Assembly (NCBI GenBank): GCA_031287095.1
Contig: JAITTG010000094.1
Location: 1-60,514, forward strand
Source: Candidatus Parendomicrobium reticulitermitis
GTDB taxonomy: Bacteria > Elusimicrobiota > Endomicrobiia > Endomicrobiales > Endomicrobiaceae
Direction of reading: 5' to 3'
Length of the DNA stretch: 60,514 bases
Each line of letters begins with the position of its first letter. The stretch's first letter is position 1. The translations under genes and the position numbers were made by a program. The notes below the pieces were generated by a model, which made no database searches, had not been told where the DNA came from, and was given only the letters and a program-made list of their open reading frames with translations. Shown piece by piece: positions 1 to 8,704 of this stretch.

Positions 1-7
1 AGAAGTA

Positions 8-120
8 TTTTCATTCCGCTAGACTGCGCGTAACGGGGATAATTAGTTTTATTGTATTAATAGTTGTTCTATATTGTGATGTTTCAATCCGCTAGACAGC
101 GCGGAACGGGGTGAATTAAG
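8..120 (-). CRISPR. CRISPR array edge: two repeats and one spacer, continuing or ending at the window start
   Basis: A repeat of about 36-40 bp occupies 81-120. A related but degenerate copy starts at 8 and runs to about 46. They are separated by about 37 bp (44-80), which would be a spacer. Read on the minus strand the repeat ends in ATTGAAAC, the usual 8-nt 5' handle of type III crRNAs, so the array is transcribed leftwards like the cas genes. The repeat has an internal GC-rich palindromic part (CCGC...GCGG). The outer copy differs at about 6 of 36 positions, including the handle, which is typical of a leader-distal terminal repeat. The array may therefore hold only one spacer, but the window edge prevents certainty. 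Confidence 0.8.
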
Positions 121-333
121 TAAAAAAACTATATTTATCAAGGGTTTTTTTAGGTAAAACTTGTATTTTCTTCTCAAACCTCCTTTTCGTCGGAAGTTTT
201 ATACTATATCCAATATTAATGTAAAGATAAAAACTTGTTTGTTTTTCAATTAGTTTTTCCAATGAGATAGAAAATTAAAATTTTTCTCAACTTATTAAAC
301 TGTAAAAAAGACCATAGTTTTGAGTTTTTTGCG
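121..333 (-). promoter_or_regulatory. AT-rich CRISPR leader between cas2 and the array
   Basis: This 213-bp stretch has no credible gene. It is strongly AT-rich, lies between the cas2 stop and the first repeat, and is on the correct side for the array orientation deduced from the repeat handle. It contains a sigma70-like promoter candidate described separately. An AGGAGG string on the minus strand near 178-183 is not followed by a suitable start codon. Confidence 0.6.
198..225 (-). promoter_or_regulatory. Candidate promoter for pre-crRNA in the leader
   Basis: On the minus strand TTTACA (225-220) and TATAAA (203-198) are separated by 16 bp, close to sigma70 consensus. Transcription would start near 190 and run into the array. 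Seen by eye only. Confidence 0.4.
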
Positions 334-675
334 CTAATCGTAGTCATCTTGATAATTTTTTCTGACTTTCATGCCAAAATAAATCTTTGGTTTTTGCAAT
401 TTTTTGCTTTCTTTGGTTGAAATAGTAATAGATTCTCTTGAACATCTTGCGCATATAGGCTGTATCAATAAAACTGCTTCTTTGTCCATCACTATATTTT
501 GAAGTTCTTTGATAAAGGTTTCACGCATATTTTGAGGCAGGGTTCCGCAATAGCCGCTAAATTGTATATGAGAAAAACCAAAATCTTTGCACTTTTCCCC
601 TACTTTCGTTCTAGTCTTATCATCTTTAATATCATAAAAAATAAAGTATTGCGTTTCTTCCATTCTGTTTACCAT
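334..675 (-). CDS. cas2: CRISPR adaptation endonuclease-fold protein Cas2
   Basis: The 113-aa product is a Cas2: a ferredoxin-like protein that dimerises and bridges two Cas1 dimers in the spacer-integration complex. The N-terminal strand reads YFIFYDIKDD, placing the conserved aspartate at D15, followed by KTRTKV and the typical IQFSGY strand. Length is slightly above the usual 90-100 aa. The start overlaps the cas1 stop (ATGGTAA), indicating translational coupling; an internal ATG at codon 5 is a possible alternative. It is the last cas gene before the leader and array. Confidence 0.93.
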   Translation of the reverse strand: MVNRMEETQYFIFYDIKDDKTRTKVGEKCKDFGFSHIQFSGYCGTLPQNMRETFIKELQNIVMDKEAVLLIQPICARCSRESITISTKESKKLQKPKIYFGMKVRKNYQDDYD

Positions 676-1850
676 TTGAATACAAAAGGGTTATACTTTA
701 CTGTTTCATTTTGCAAACAATTGGCAAATCTTTTTGCTTGAGCAAGAATTATATCCGACAATAAAACTTTTTGCCCTTCATAATATTCACAAGAAGAAAG
801 TCTATCAAGAACTTTTTGACTAAATGATTGACGAGTATCAAAACCTAACATATTATTGGTAATTTCTATTTTTCTGTTTAACATTATAAAAGCAAAAACT
901 GTTCTGTCTATTATAGGGGCGCGAAATTCTTCTATCAAATCAAAAACTAAAGACGGCTTACCGCTCTGGGAAGTATGCAAGAACCCAACATAAGGGTCTA
1001 ACCCTGCAAGAACGATTGATTCCCAAATTTGGCAATAAAGAATGCCGTATCCATAATTGAGCAAAGTATTGACGGCATCATGAGGAATTTTATCGTTTCT
1101 GCCTTGAAAGTTCACTTTTGCGGACAAAAGAAACCCTATCACATCCCAATATATCCTTGCCGCCGTCCCCTCATAACCCATTACTGCATTACGAATTTGA
1201 GTGTATTCTTCAAATTCCGCTAATGACGCGGCGGTACTTGCGTATTTTTTCATATTCAAACAAGCCTTTTGAACAACTTGGATTTTGTTTGCTCCTTCCT
1301 GATTGTCAGATTGAACATTTTTTACAACATATTTTAATAAAGAGATTTGATTTGCGATTTTACCGCAAACTATCCGTTTGATTAAAGAAAGCGCTATTTT
1401 GGAATTTTGGGAAAGAAGTTGTTTTCTTTTGATTTCTGAAGACTGATTGGTAAAAATTGATTGCACAAGAGCATAGGGTTTGCCGCTAAAATCATGGAAA
1501 GATAGGTTGATATTACTCTTATTTAGTTTTTCAATTAAGTCTGAAGATAATCCGACGCCCTTTGACATAATAGCGAGGTTTTTAAGTCTAAAAAAAGGAA
1601 CTTCATAAACAGTTTTTTTGCCATCTTTGATAATAAGGCGCTCTGAATGTTTTGATAAAGACACGCCGTAACCAGACACCAAAAGATAAGACAAGTCTTT
1701 TGAAGATAAAAACCAAATATCTTCATTAAACTGCCACCGTATTAAACTATCAAAGAATAATGGCGGGTCAAAAGGAACGAAAACCTCATCATCTGCAAAC
1801 AAATTTTGTTGAATAAATTTTTGAGGTTCTTTGATGTATTCTAATTCCAT
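669..1850 (-). CDS. cas1: CRISPR integrase Cas1
   Basis: This is the 393-aa Cas1 integrase that inserts new spacers at the leader end of the array together with Cas2. The metal-binding residues are recognisable as E227 (in MGYEGTAAR), H292 (in GFLHTSQSGKPSL) and D304 with E307/E308 (in LVFDLIEEF). The LNYGYGILYCQIWESIV helix and the C-terminal RQSFSQKVLDRL region are typical of the family. It is about 50 residues longer than many Cas1 proteins at the N-terminus, where a short segment precedes the usual beta-domain. No reverse transcriptase domain is fused. It sits between the CARF effector gene and cas2. Confidence 0.95.
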   Translation of the reverse strand: MELEYIKEPQKFIQQNLFADDEVFVPFDPPLFFDSLIRWQFNEDIWFLSSKDLSYLLVSGYGVSLSKHSERLIIKDGKKTVYEVPFFRLKNLAIMSKGVGLSSDLIEKLNKSNINLSFHDFSGKPYALVQSIFTNQSSEIKRKQLLSQNSKIALSLIKRIVCGKIANQISLLKYVVKNVQSDNQEGANKIQVVQKACLNMKKYASTAASLAEFEEYTQIRNAVMGYEGTAARIYWDVIGFLLSAKVNFQGRNDKIPHDAVNTLLNYGYGILYCQIWESIVLAGLDPYVGFLHTSQSGKPSLVFDLIEEFRAPIIDRTVFAFIMLNRKIEITNNMLGFDTRQSFSQKVLDRLSSCEYYEGQKVLLSDIILAQAKRFANCLQNETVKYNPFVFKW

Positions 1851-1883
1851 AAAACTTCATATTCCTAAAATGATAATAATGGA

Positions 1884-2981
1884 TTATTTTGAATGAGAGT
1901 CTATTTTGTCAATGATATAAACTCCGTTTTCTTCTTTTACATAAGCTCTACGGGAATCATTGCCATTAAATGGATAAAATTCCCACTTATATGTCTCGTC
2001 ATTTTTATATTCATGCCAACGAATACTTTTCAGATTATATGCTTCATTTTTGGTTTTTAAATAAATAGCAATCTTGTCAAGTTTTTCACCAAGCGTTTGC
2101 TTTTCAATATCATTACAAGCCTCATAATCTTTCTTAAAATTTGAACTATATTGGATATTTTCATTAAGAGAGGCTTGCAATTTATTATAAAAGCCTTTTT
2201 TCTTTAAATCATTCCAAAGCATTAATCCATTGCCATCCAAACAATATTCATCGCCTATCTGAGTATATGAGGTTTTTGGCAATAATTTTAGATATTCGTC
2301 ATTTGGTTTTTGATCAACAGATAATAAACGCAATGCTTGCTTTTGCTCATCATTTAACTCTATCGGTATTTTTGGTATTTCTATCAAACTGTCTCCAGGG
2401 GGCTCAAACTGATAATAAATTTTATCAGCATAAAACATTCCAAGCGCCTGCATATATCCCGACCAAGACTTAAAACCGCCTGACAAGATGAAAACAACTT
2501 CTCCCTGGGTAAAAATCGAATTAATTTCTTTACTATAATAAAGGCTTTTAACCCCATCTTCAAAATTAACCTTTGTATCGGCTTTCAAATTTGGGATTTT
2601 GATTTTATAAGCATTCAAACCACAGGTTTCCTGTAAATATTGTCTTAAAGTTTCACCGCCTTTTTCACCTACAAAAGTATCTGTTGTAAATAAGTAAAAA
2701 CAATCCCCTATTCTCTTTGCTTCATTTATATTATCTTCATAATAAGAAAAAATAGTGTTTAACTCAGCGCAAGATTTTTTAAGAAGGGTAATATCGCTTT
2801 TTATACTATTTAAGCGTTGAAGAGAATGTTGCGCAATTATCTCTATTTGTTCTTTATCTTCTTTTGCTAATTGACTTTGACTAAAATTTGCCTTTTTGTA
2901 AATAAAATCCTTGTATTTGTAATCGTCCAAATTTGTAAATAAACTCGTTCCGCATGTGATGACTATTGTTTTTGATTTCAT
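1884..2981 (-). CDS. CARF-domain type III effector with RelE-like C-terminus (Cami1-like)
   Basis: The 365-aa protein starts with a CARF-type Rossmann fold (about 1-200). It has the nucleotide-sensing pattern VITCGTSLFTN at 7-17 and LSGGFKSWSGY at 167-176. A probable winged-helix linker follows (about 208-268). The C-terminus (about 277-365) looks like a RelE/ParE-superfamily toxin: NFKKDYEAC at 281-289, RWHEY at 321-325, then SRRAYVKEENG and a terminal histidine H363. Known CARF-RelE proteins (Cami1) bind cyclic tetra-adenylate and cleave mRNA in the ribosome A site. I infer the same class here because no HEPN motif (RxxxxH) of Csm6/Csx1 type is obvious. It lies between csm5 and cas1 and has a good AAGGAAG ribosome site. 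No separate ring nuclease is visible nearby. Confidence 0.75.
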   Translation of the reverse strand: MKSKTIVITCGTSLFTNLDDYKYKDFIYKKANFSQSQLAKEDKEQIEIIAQHSLQRLNSIKSDITLLKKSCAELNTIFSYYEDNINEAKRIGDCFYLFTTDTFVGEKGGETLRQYLQETCGLNAYKIKIPNLKADTKVNFEDGVKSLYYSKEINSIFTQGEVVFILSGGFKSWSGYMQALGMFYADKIYYQFEPPGDSLIEIPKIPIELNDEQKQALRLLSVDQKPNDEYLKLLPKTSYTQIGDEYCLDGNGLMLWNDLKKKGFYNKLQASLNENIQYSSNFKKDYEACNDIEKQTLGEKLDKIAIYLKTKNEAYNLKSIRWHEYKNDETYKWEFYPFNGNDSRRAYVKEENGVYIIDKIDSHSK

Positions 2982-2993
2982 TTGTTCTTCCTT

Positions 2994-4304
2994 TTATTTT
3001 AACAACCCAAATTGATTTTTTCCATTTCTCTCGTTTATGAATTTAACTTTTATTTTATCTCCTTTTTTTAAACCGACTGCGCCGAGCAATGCCCCTTTTA
3101 AACCGCTTTTTAATTCTTTTACAGTAAATGGAATATCTATTACCTCAGCGTCATAAATTGTTCCTTTTTTAAGCATTTCGGCAGGTTTTACTATATTTTT
3201 TTGAGACGCAGGAGAAATGAATTGTTGCTGACTTTGCATAGAGGAAATTAAGTCTTTGATTACTTCTATGTCAGTATTGTCATTTTCATTAACAACTTCT
3301 AATAAACACCAACCGAATGAGGTATTATTTGAATCGGATTTTTTATTTGTTGGCGTAGAATACAGAAGTCTTGTAGTATGTGGTTTATTTTCTGATTTAA
3401 AAAAAGGTTTTACCTGAGTTACTATTTGTATATCTCTATATCCATCTATTGTATGGCTTTCTGCTCCTATATACCCGCCAAGACGGCAAAGATAAGTTTT
3501 AGTTTTAAAAGTATTTTTTATTTTTTCAATATCATTTTTTGACAGCGAGATAATGCTACCGATTTCAGGGTCATCAATGAGACTTATTGAATAAGCATCA
3601 ACCGCTTTTAATATCTGCTCTAAATTTTCTGTTTCTTTTTCATTTAAAGAAAGATGCCCGCTAAAAGCGCAAGCAGAATTTATGCTTTCAAGCATAGTTA
3701 CAGTCATGTGCTTAAGTTCGCCTTTCCTTTCATCAATTTTTTTTGAAACTCTATCTACAAAACCTATTGTAGTTTTTACCTCATCATCGCTTATAAAATC
3801 AGATACTTTAAATTTTGCATTAACAATATCGTTAAACCGTCCGCTTTCCTTAGATAAATCTGCAATAAGAGCGGTTTTTATCGCTCCTTTTAGCGAAGAA
3901 CCTGAAATATAAGCCTTATAAGTATTCGGCTCTACGATGGTTTTCTTTATTTCAAATTTACCCACCTCATTCTTATTTTGATTACTTAAAGTTCTTTTGT
4001 AATTATTAACTATTTCAGGACTAATACTGACTTTTCTAATACTTGGCGGTTTTGCAGCATTTACTATTTTCATTATCTTTTGTAAAGAAAACATATCTGC
4101 TTTTTGACAAAGACTTAGTATCTCGTTTTTTTGTTCTTTGTTTAAATTCTCAAATAAAGTTGAAGCGTCAAATTCATTCAATTCATTTCTGCTATCGTCA
4201 ATCCAAAATGCGGTAGGGTCAAATACTGTTCCATCTCCTATATGCAGCGGCGAAAGCGTCCATATTCTTAATTCTTGGATATTTCCGATATTATTTATTC
4301 TCAT
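2994..4304 (-). CDS. csm5: Type III-A effector RAMP protein Csm5
   Basis: Csm5 is the RAMP-superfamily subunit at the 3' end of the crRNA in the type III-A complex. The 436-aa protein opens with ELRIWTLSPLHIGDG, the first RAMP strand and glycine turn. It has the GSSLKGAIKTALIAD motif near residues 135-150 and LGGYIGAESH further on. Length fits Csm5, and position directly after csm4 in transcription order supports the call over a Cmr-type RAMP. The start overlaps the csm4 stop by 14 bp and is preceded by GGAGGACAATA. Confidence 0.88.
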   Translation of the reverse strand: MRINNIGNIQELRIWTLSPLHIGDGTVFDPTAFWIDDSRNELNEFDASTLFENLNKEQKNEILSLCQKADMFSLQKIMKIVNAAKPPSIRKVSISPEIVNNYKRTLSNQNKNEVGKFEIKKTIVEPNTYKAYISGSSLKGAIKTALIADLSKESGRFNDIVNAKFKVSDFISDDEVKTTIGFVDRVSKKIDERKGELKHMTVTMLESINSACAFSGHLSLNEKETENLEQILKAVDAYSISLIDDPEIGSIISLSKNDIEKIKNTFKTKTYLCRLGGYIGAESHTIDGYRDIQIVTQVKPFFKSENKPHTTRLLYSTPTNKKSDSNNTSFGWCLLEVVNENDNTDIEVIKDLISSMQSQQQFISPASQKNIVKPAEMLKKGTIYDAEVIDIPFTVKELKSGLKGALLGAVGLKKGDKIKVKFINERNGKNQFGLLK

Positions 4305-5232
4305 TATTGTCCTCCAACTGAATGGGCAAACATAAACTATAACCTTGGACGACGGTTTCTAGTAAAATTTTAGAAGTCCCTTTTACCGCATTTCCAATAA
4401 TAGGACAAGTTTTGTCATAGTTAGTTTTCAAACTAACTAAACTTGCGCTGTCTGCCATGATAACCGGCTTTTTAAAAGGGTTTTGCGATTTTGCAAGAAT
4501 ATCTCCATGTATTCCATATCTTGTAAATGGTTGGAAATACATATTATTTAGATTTTCTTTTTCATTGCCTGATAAAACAAATGGCGATAAGGCATAAAGA
4601 TAATTGCCGTCTAAATTGTTTTTCCATAATACGCTTTCTTTAAAACCTAAAACTTCAAACTGTCCATACCCCACGCTTGCTCTTTTGCCAAAGCCTGATT
4701 TTCCGAGATTTTCAAAAAGAGACTTTAACTTTTCCTCCTGCAAACGATTTTCATCTATTGCCGCAAAAATCACAATATCTGCTTTATCTGTGAAAAAAAA
4801 CGCTTCGGTTGAATAAGGCGAAAATTCATCTTTTCCCGTTGTGTTCGTATCTCGGTTAATAGTTGCGTGCATAGTATCTGTAAAAACGACAAAGTTTTGC
4901 TCCGCATAATTTAATTTGTTTAAAATTAGAGGGCTGTCGACAACATAAGAAAAATACTTTTTATTATCATTTTTCTTTCTATTATCAACATCAATTTCTC
5001 CAAAAAGCATAAAGTTTGGCGCAAGAGGCTTATCAAAATAATATTCATTGCCTTTTTTATAAAAGCCCGATGAAACAATCATAAAAGGATTAGTATCATA
5101 GTCTTTTAAAAAATTGGGCAAATCTAAACCCATATTTTGTATATGCCAACACAAAGCGCCAAATAAAGTATCGCCTTTTAAATGAGTGGCAAATGCGGAT
5201 TTGGGTTTTATTTCTATTTCATAAATTTTCAC
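4291..5232 (-). CDS. csm4: Type III-A effector RAMP protein Csm4 (Cas5 group)
   Basis: Csm4 holds the 5' handle of the crRNA and contacts Cas10 in the Csm complex. The 313-aa protein begins KIYEIEIKPKSAFATHLKGD, the family's N-terminal signature, followed by TLFGALCWHI. The glycine-rich loop GKSGFGKRASVGYGQF lies near residues 180-197. The start codon is GTG at 5232 with AAGGAG six bases upstream. It sits between csm3 and csm5 on the same strand. Confidence 0.9.
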   Translation of the reverse strand: MKIYEIEIKPKSAFATHLKGDTLFGALCWHIQNMGLDLPNFLKDYDTNPFMIVSSGFYKKGNEYYFDKPLAPNFMLFGEIDVDNRKKNDNKKYFSYVVDSPLILNKLNYAEQNFVVFTDTMHATINRDTNTTGKDEFSPYSTEAFFFTDKADIVIFAAIDENRLQEEKLKSLFENLGKSGFGKRASVGYGQFEVLGFKESVLWKNNLDGNYLYALSPFVLSGNEKENLNNMYFQPFTRYGIHGDILAKSQNPFKKPVIMADSASLVSLKTNYDKTCPIIGNAVKGTSKILLETVVQGYSLCLPIQLEDNNENK

Positions 5233-5248
5233 ACAAATCTCCTTAAGG

Positions 5249-5935
5249 TTAGATTTTTATTTCATTTAAAGATATTGGTTCATTGCCGATTTTTAAATTT
5301 TTAAACTCAACCCTGCCGTATCCCCTGCTACCGCTTCCGCCTAAAGAGTCAAGTTCCAGCAATTTTAAACCTTTTAAAATAATCTCTTTTGACTTTTCCC
5401 AATCATCGCCTTCAAAATCTTTAATAGAAATAGAAAAATCAAATTGGACGCCCTGCGGGACTCTTTCAATAAAACGGGGACCTCCGCTTGAAGCCTCTGA
5501 TGTCTTTCTATCAATTGAGACTTCAGCCTTAACCTCGCTCAAAACAAAATCTTTTGTTTTTTCACTCACAAAACAATCTGAAAAAGATAGACGAGTTGAA
5601 CCTATAGTATTGTCTTTTTCGTTGTCGGCGCTATCTCCAAAAAGTCGTAACAATAAAATTGCAGTGTTTTTATCTTTCTCGGGTACATCTTTTAAAAACT
5701 TACTTTGAAAAACTTTGCCTTCCGTGAAATTTATAAGTCCAAGATATAATTCTAAAAGGGAACGGATTTTTCCCTTCAATGATGATCCGGGAATATAAGG
5801 CAATAGAGTTTGCGGATGTTTTACAACTTGTGAATCTATACCGCCTATGTGCATTTCTACATCTCCAGATCCTATGTGCAAGCCTGTTTTTAAACAAATT
5901 GTTCCTGTTAATTGTTTGATAGTATTTAATTTCAT
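5249..5935 (-). CDS. csm3: Type III-A backbone RAMP nuclease Csm3 (Cas7 group)
   Basis: Csm3 forms the filament of the Csm complex and cleaves target RNA every 6 nt. I place the start at 5935 rather than the ATG at 5947 because GGAG lies six bases before it; this gives 228 aa. The catalytic aspartate is then D34 in HIGGIDSQV, matching the conserved Csm3 position (D33 in S. epidermidis). PGSSLKGKIRSLLEL follows near residue 50, and the glycine-rich loop GGSGSRGYGRVEF lies near the C-terminus. Target-RNA cleavage should be intact. Confidence 0.93.
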   Translation of the reverse strand: MKLNTIKQLTGTICLKTGLHIGSGDVEMHIGGIDSQVVKHPQTLLPYIPGSSLKGKIRSLLELYLGLINFTEGKVFQSKFLKDVPEKDKNTAILLLRLFGDSADNEKDNTIGSTRLSFSDCFVSEKTKDFVLSEVKAEVSIDRKTSEASSGGPRFIERVPQGVQFDFSISIKDFEGDDWEKSKEIILKGLKLLELDSLGGSGSRGYGRVEFKNLKIGNEPISLNEIKI

Positions 5936-5947
5936 TTTTTTCTCCAT

Positions 5948-6349
5948 TTATTTAGGTTTATACTGCTTATAAAATGCCATAAAGGCTTCAAAAAAATCTG
6001 CGAAGGCTGTAAAATCAGCATAATCGCTAATTGCGTTTATCCTCTCAGCCCAAAATTTTTGACAATATTCCGATATTTTATCACGCCCTTTTGCATAAGC
6101 AAGTCTTGCGTTGAGCATTTTGATATACGGTAACTTCGTTTCAAAATAATCCTTATCATCTTTCTTTGCAAGCAATTGAGTTCTAAACTTGACCGCCTCG
6201 TCATAAAAACCGCGAAGTTGCGCATATTTATTAAATTTTTGTCCTGCCTGTTGCGCAATCTTCTTTGCTTCATCATCTGCTGTTTTTGAAAACAAATCGT
6301 CTTTTAACTGCAATTTTGCCTTATCCTTCCAAAATAATGAGTCTGCCAT
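5948..6349 (-). CDS. csm2: Type III-A small subunit Csm2 (Cas11)
   Basis: The 133-aa product is mainly helical and charged, as expected of the small subunit that lines the target-binding groove of the Csm complex. The core AQQAGQKFNKYAQLRGFYDEAV is like the Csm2 family's motif around a conserved K-YAQLR-FY stretch. Identification rests on this segment, the length and the position exactly between cas10 and csm3. The stop codon is directly followed by the csm3 leader sequence. Confidence 0.88.
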   Translation of the reverse strand: MADSLFWKDKAKLQLKDDLFSKTADDEAKKIAQQAGQKFNKYAQLRGFYDEAVKFRTQLLAKKDDKDYFETKLPYIKMLNARLAYAKGRDKISEYCQKFWAERINAISDYADFTAFADFFEAFMAFYKQYKPK

Positions 6350-8653
6350 TTACTGCCCCCTTGTTCTATTTTTATAGATATTTTTCCATAATGAAATTTT
6401 AAGCGTCTTTCTTTTGCTTAAATCTCCAATTTGTTTGACAAAATTATTTATTAAATTTTGTTTATCCATTTGTTCTTTTACCTTTTCATTTCTTGCAATA
6501 AAATATGTAAGTAAAGCCTTCCATTTAAAATTCTGCATTTCTTTTATATCTGCATTTCTTTTGCCTGCGCTTATTTCATCAGCCTTATTTGCCATATCAA
6601 TAAGAGAAAGTAATTTTTGTAATCCTGCGTTATTGATTTTATCTTCACTTAATAGTTTTGAAATTTCATCTTTGTCCTCTCTAATATATTCAGCCCATTT
6701 AATTGTTTCACCAAAAAGAGTTAAAGAATTTTTCCCCTCATTGCGTTTTGAACATTCCAATGCGTCTTCTGACAATTTATAAAACCTCTTTATAGGTTCT
6801 CCGTCTTTTAAAAGAGCAATGCCTGCGCTAAAATTAACATTGCCGCAGACATATTGAGCAAAATCGTCTTTTAAGCGAATAGCCAAATCAATAATTGCGT
6901 CCCATTTGCCTATTAAAAATAAATCATCGCCGCCGGCAAATACAGTATAGACATCAGAAAATTTGTCTTTTAGCAAAGACGGCAAATAAATAGTCCAAAA
7001 AGCATTTAACATTCTGCTAAAAGTCGCTTGTTTTGAAAGCCCGCCCGATGAAGAAACTTGATTAAACAAATTTCCAAGGTTGTCAACATCGGCTTTTAAA
7101 ACAGCAAGGGCTTTAATACCTGCTCCGTCGCCATTTGCTATCGCTTCAAAATCTTTGACTTTGTTTTCTTGTTCATCTCGCGCAACATAGGGTTTTGGAT
7201 TATTTTCATTGTAAAACTCAGTAAAGTCAATTACATCATATTTGTCAAATATGGGAGCGTTTAACTTATAATTTGAAACATTACTCGCTAAATTTTTCCC
7301 AATATCGGTTAAGTCTTGGCAGAGCAGACATTTAATCTTATCCCTATCATCATTGTCTTTTGCGGGTCGTTTTCCACAAAACAAACAAACGGTTTCATTT
7401 TCTTTGAAGTAATCTTTGACAACTCCAAGTTTTTCAATGTCAAATTTTTTAAACTTCTTTTTTTCGAGTTCCTTTGCTATGTTAACCCCAATCTCTTTTA
7501 AATTATCAGTTAAATCTTTACTGGAAATTTCAATATGAGCAAAACTTACAGAAACTTCTCCATAAAACTGTTTTATAAACCAATTATTTATCAACTTTTC
7601 AGTATCATTTATTTTTTCTTTTATCTCATTAGTATTTGGCAAAATTGCCGTTATAGAGCCTGCGGCATTCATAATAATTGCAGTCATCGCAAGCCCTAAA
7701 TTATCGCACAATAAACGAGAGACATATTCTATAAGCAAAGATATATAAAAGGAGCGTCCTCTTAAAATTTTAGCGGCATTTTTATTAGTTTCTCCGCCTT
7801 GTGAAAATATAAAATTTTGTATCCCATTAAATTTAATTTTTGCGTATAGAAACTTCTTTATGTCTTCATTATCGTTTATATGAGATTTATATTTATCGTC
7901 ATTGTTTGCCCTATGCCACACATATAAACTTTGCGCTATTGCGGAAGTAGTTTTTGCATGATCATATAAAGAAATATCTGGAATAACGCTTTTTACGGTT
8001 GCAGATGGAACAAAAGAAGTGTATTTTTGATTTAGTTTGTCAAAAGATATAAACCAATTTTCTAAATTATCTTTTGGCAAGGAGTTCAATTCTTTAAAAA
8101 AATCTTTAAATAACATGGAATAATCCTGCCCGCCCGTCTCTTTTGATTTTGGAAAAATACCGTCTTTGTCAAATATGGACAAACCATGTTCAAAGCGCCT
8201 TTGAGAATAATCTGCAATTTTGCAGTCAATCTCATCAAAAATGTTCATAAGCCGAGTGTCTATCCACTCGATATATGAAATAGGATTATTTTTGTTGTCA
8301 AAATCTTTTCTGTCCATGCCGGCAGAAAGCCTGTCGGCAACAGTGATGATTTTTTCTTCAAAACTATTATTGGATATATGGTGCCGCGCCGCTAAATTAA
8401 TAAAATAATCTTTATCTTTAATTTCAGGGATAAGTTTTGCTTCTAATAATTTATCTATAAAATATGCTGAATAAAGCGCATGAATATGTGTGAACTTATT
8501 ATCTCGTTTTGGCTGATAAAGTTCTTGTTTCTCATAAAATTTTTCGTTCGGTTCTATATCACTATATCCATCTGCTTTTGCTCTTTGCGCAAATTTTCCA
8601 ATATCATGCAGAAAACCAGCCAAAGCAATTACTAAAACGGCATTGTCTTTCAT
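6350..8653 (-). CDS. cas10: Type III-A signature protein Cas10 (Csm1), HD nuclease and cyclase
   Basis: Cas10 is the large subunit that, on target-RNA binding, degrades ssDNA through its HD domain and makes cyclic oligoadenylates through its Palm domain. The 767-aa protein carries LHDIGKF (H16-D17) near the N-terminus, a zinc-binding pair CLFC...CLLC (about residues 423-445) and the catalytic FAGGDDLF with GGDD at 574-577. All activities look intact. I choose the ATG at 8653, not 8668: the upstream ATG lies inside the string ATGAGGAGG, which is a strong ribosome site seven bases before 8653. It begins 51 bp after the cas6 stop and leads the csm cassette. Confidence 0.95.
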   Translation of the reverse strand: MKDNAVLVIALAGFLHDIGKFAQRAKADGYSDIEPNEKFYEKQELYQPKRDNKFTHIHALYSAYFIDKLLEAKLIPEIKDKDYFINLAARHHISNNSFEEKIITVADRLSAGMDRKDFDNKNNPISYIEWIDTRLMNIFDEIDCKIADYSQRRFEHGLSIFDKDGIFPKSKETGGQDYSMLFKDFFKELNSLPKDNLENWFISFDKLNQKYTSFVPSATVKSVIPDISLYDHAKTTSAIAQSLYVWHRANNDDKYKSHINDNEDIKKFLYAKIKFNGIQNFIFSQGGETNKNAAKILRGRSFYISLLIEYVSRLLCDNLGLAMTAIIMNAAGSITAILPNTNEIKEKINDTEKLINNWFIKQFYGEVSVSFAHIEISSKDLTDNLKEIGVNIAKELEKKKFKKFDIEKLGVVKDYFKENETVCLFCGKRPAKDNDDRDKIKCLLCQDLTDIGKNLASNVSNYKLNAPIFDKYDVIDFTEFYNENNPKPYVARDEQENKVKDFEAIANGDGAGIKALAVLKADVDNLGNLFNQVSSSGGLSKQATFSRMLNAFWTIYLPSLLKDKFSDVYTVFAGGDDLFLIGKWDAIIDLAIRLKDDFAQYVCGNVNFSAGIALLKDGEPIKRFYKLSEDALECSKRNEGKNSLTLFGETIKWAEYIREDKDEISKLLSEDKINNAGLQKLLSLIDMANKADEISAGKRNADIKEMQNFKWKALLTYFIARNEKVKEQMDKQNLINNFVKQIGDLSKRKTLKISLWKNIYKNRTRGQ

Positions 8654-8704
8654 TTTACGCCTCCTCATGTATATATAGCGGTCATAATTTAAAAATCTAA
8701 CTCT

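Noticed and set aside
8654-8668. Upstream start codon of cas10 at 8668
   Set aside because: That ATG overlaps the AGGAGG ribosome site serving the ATG at 8653.
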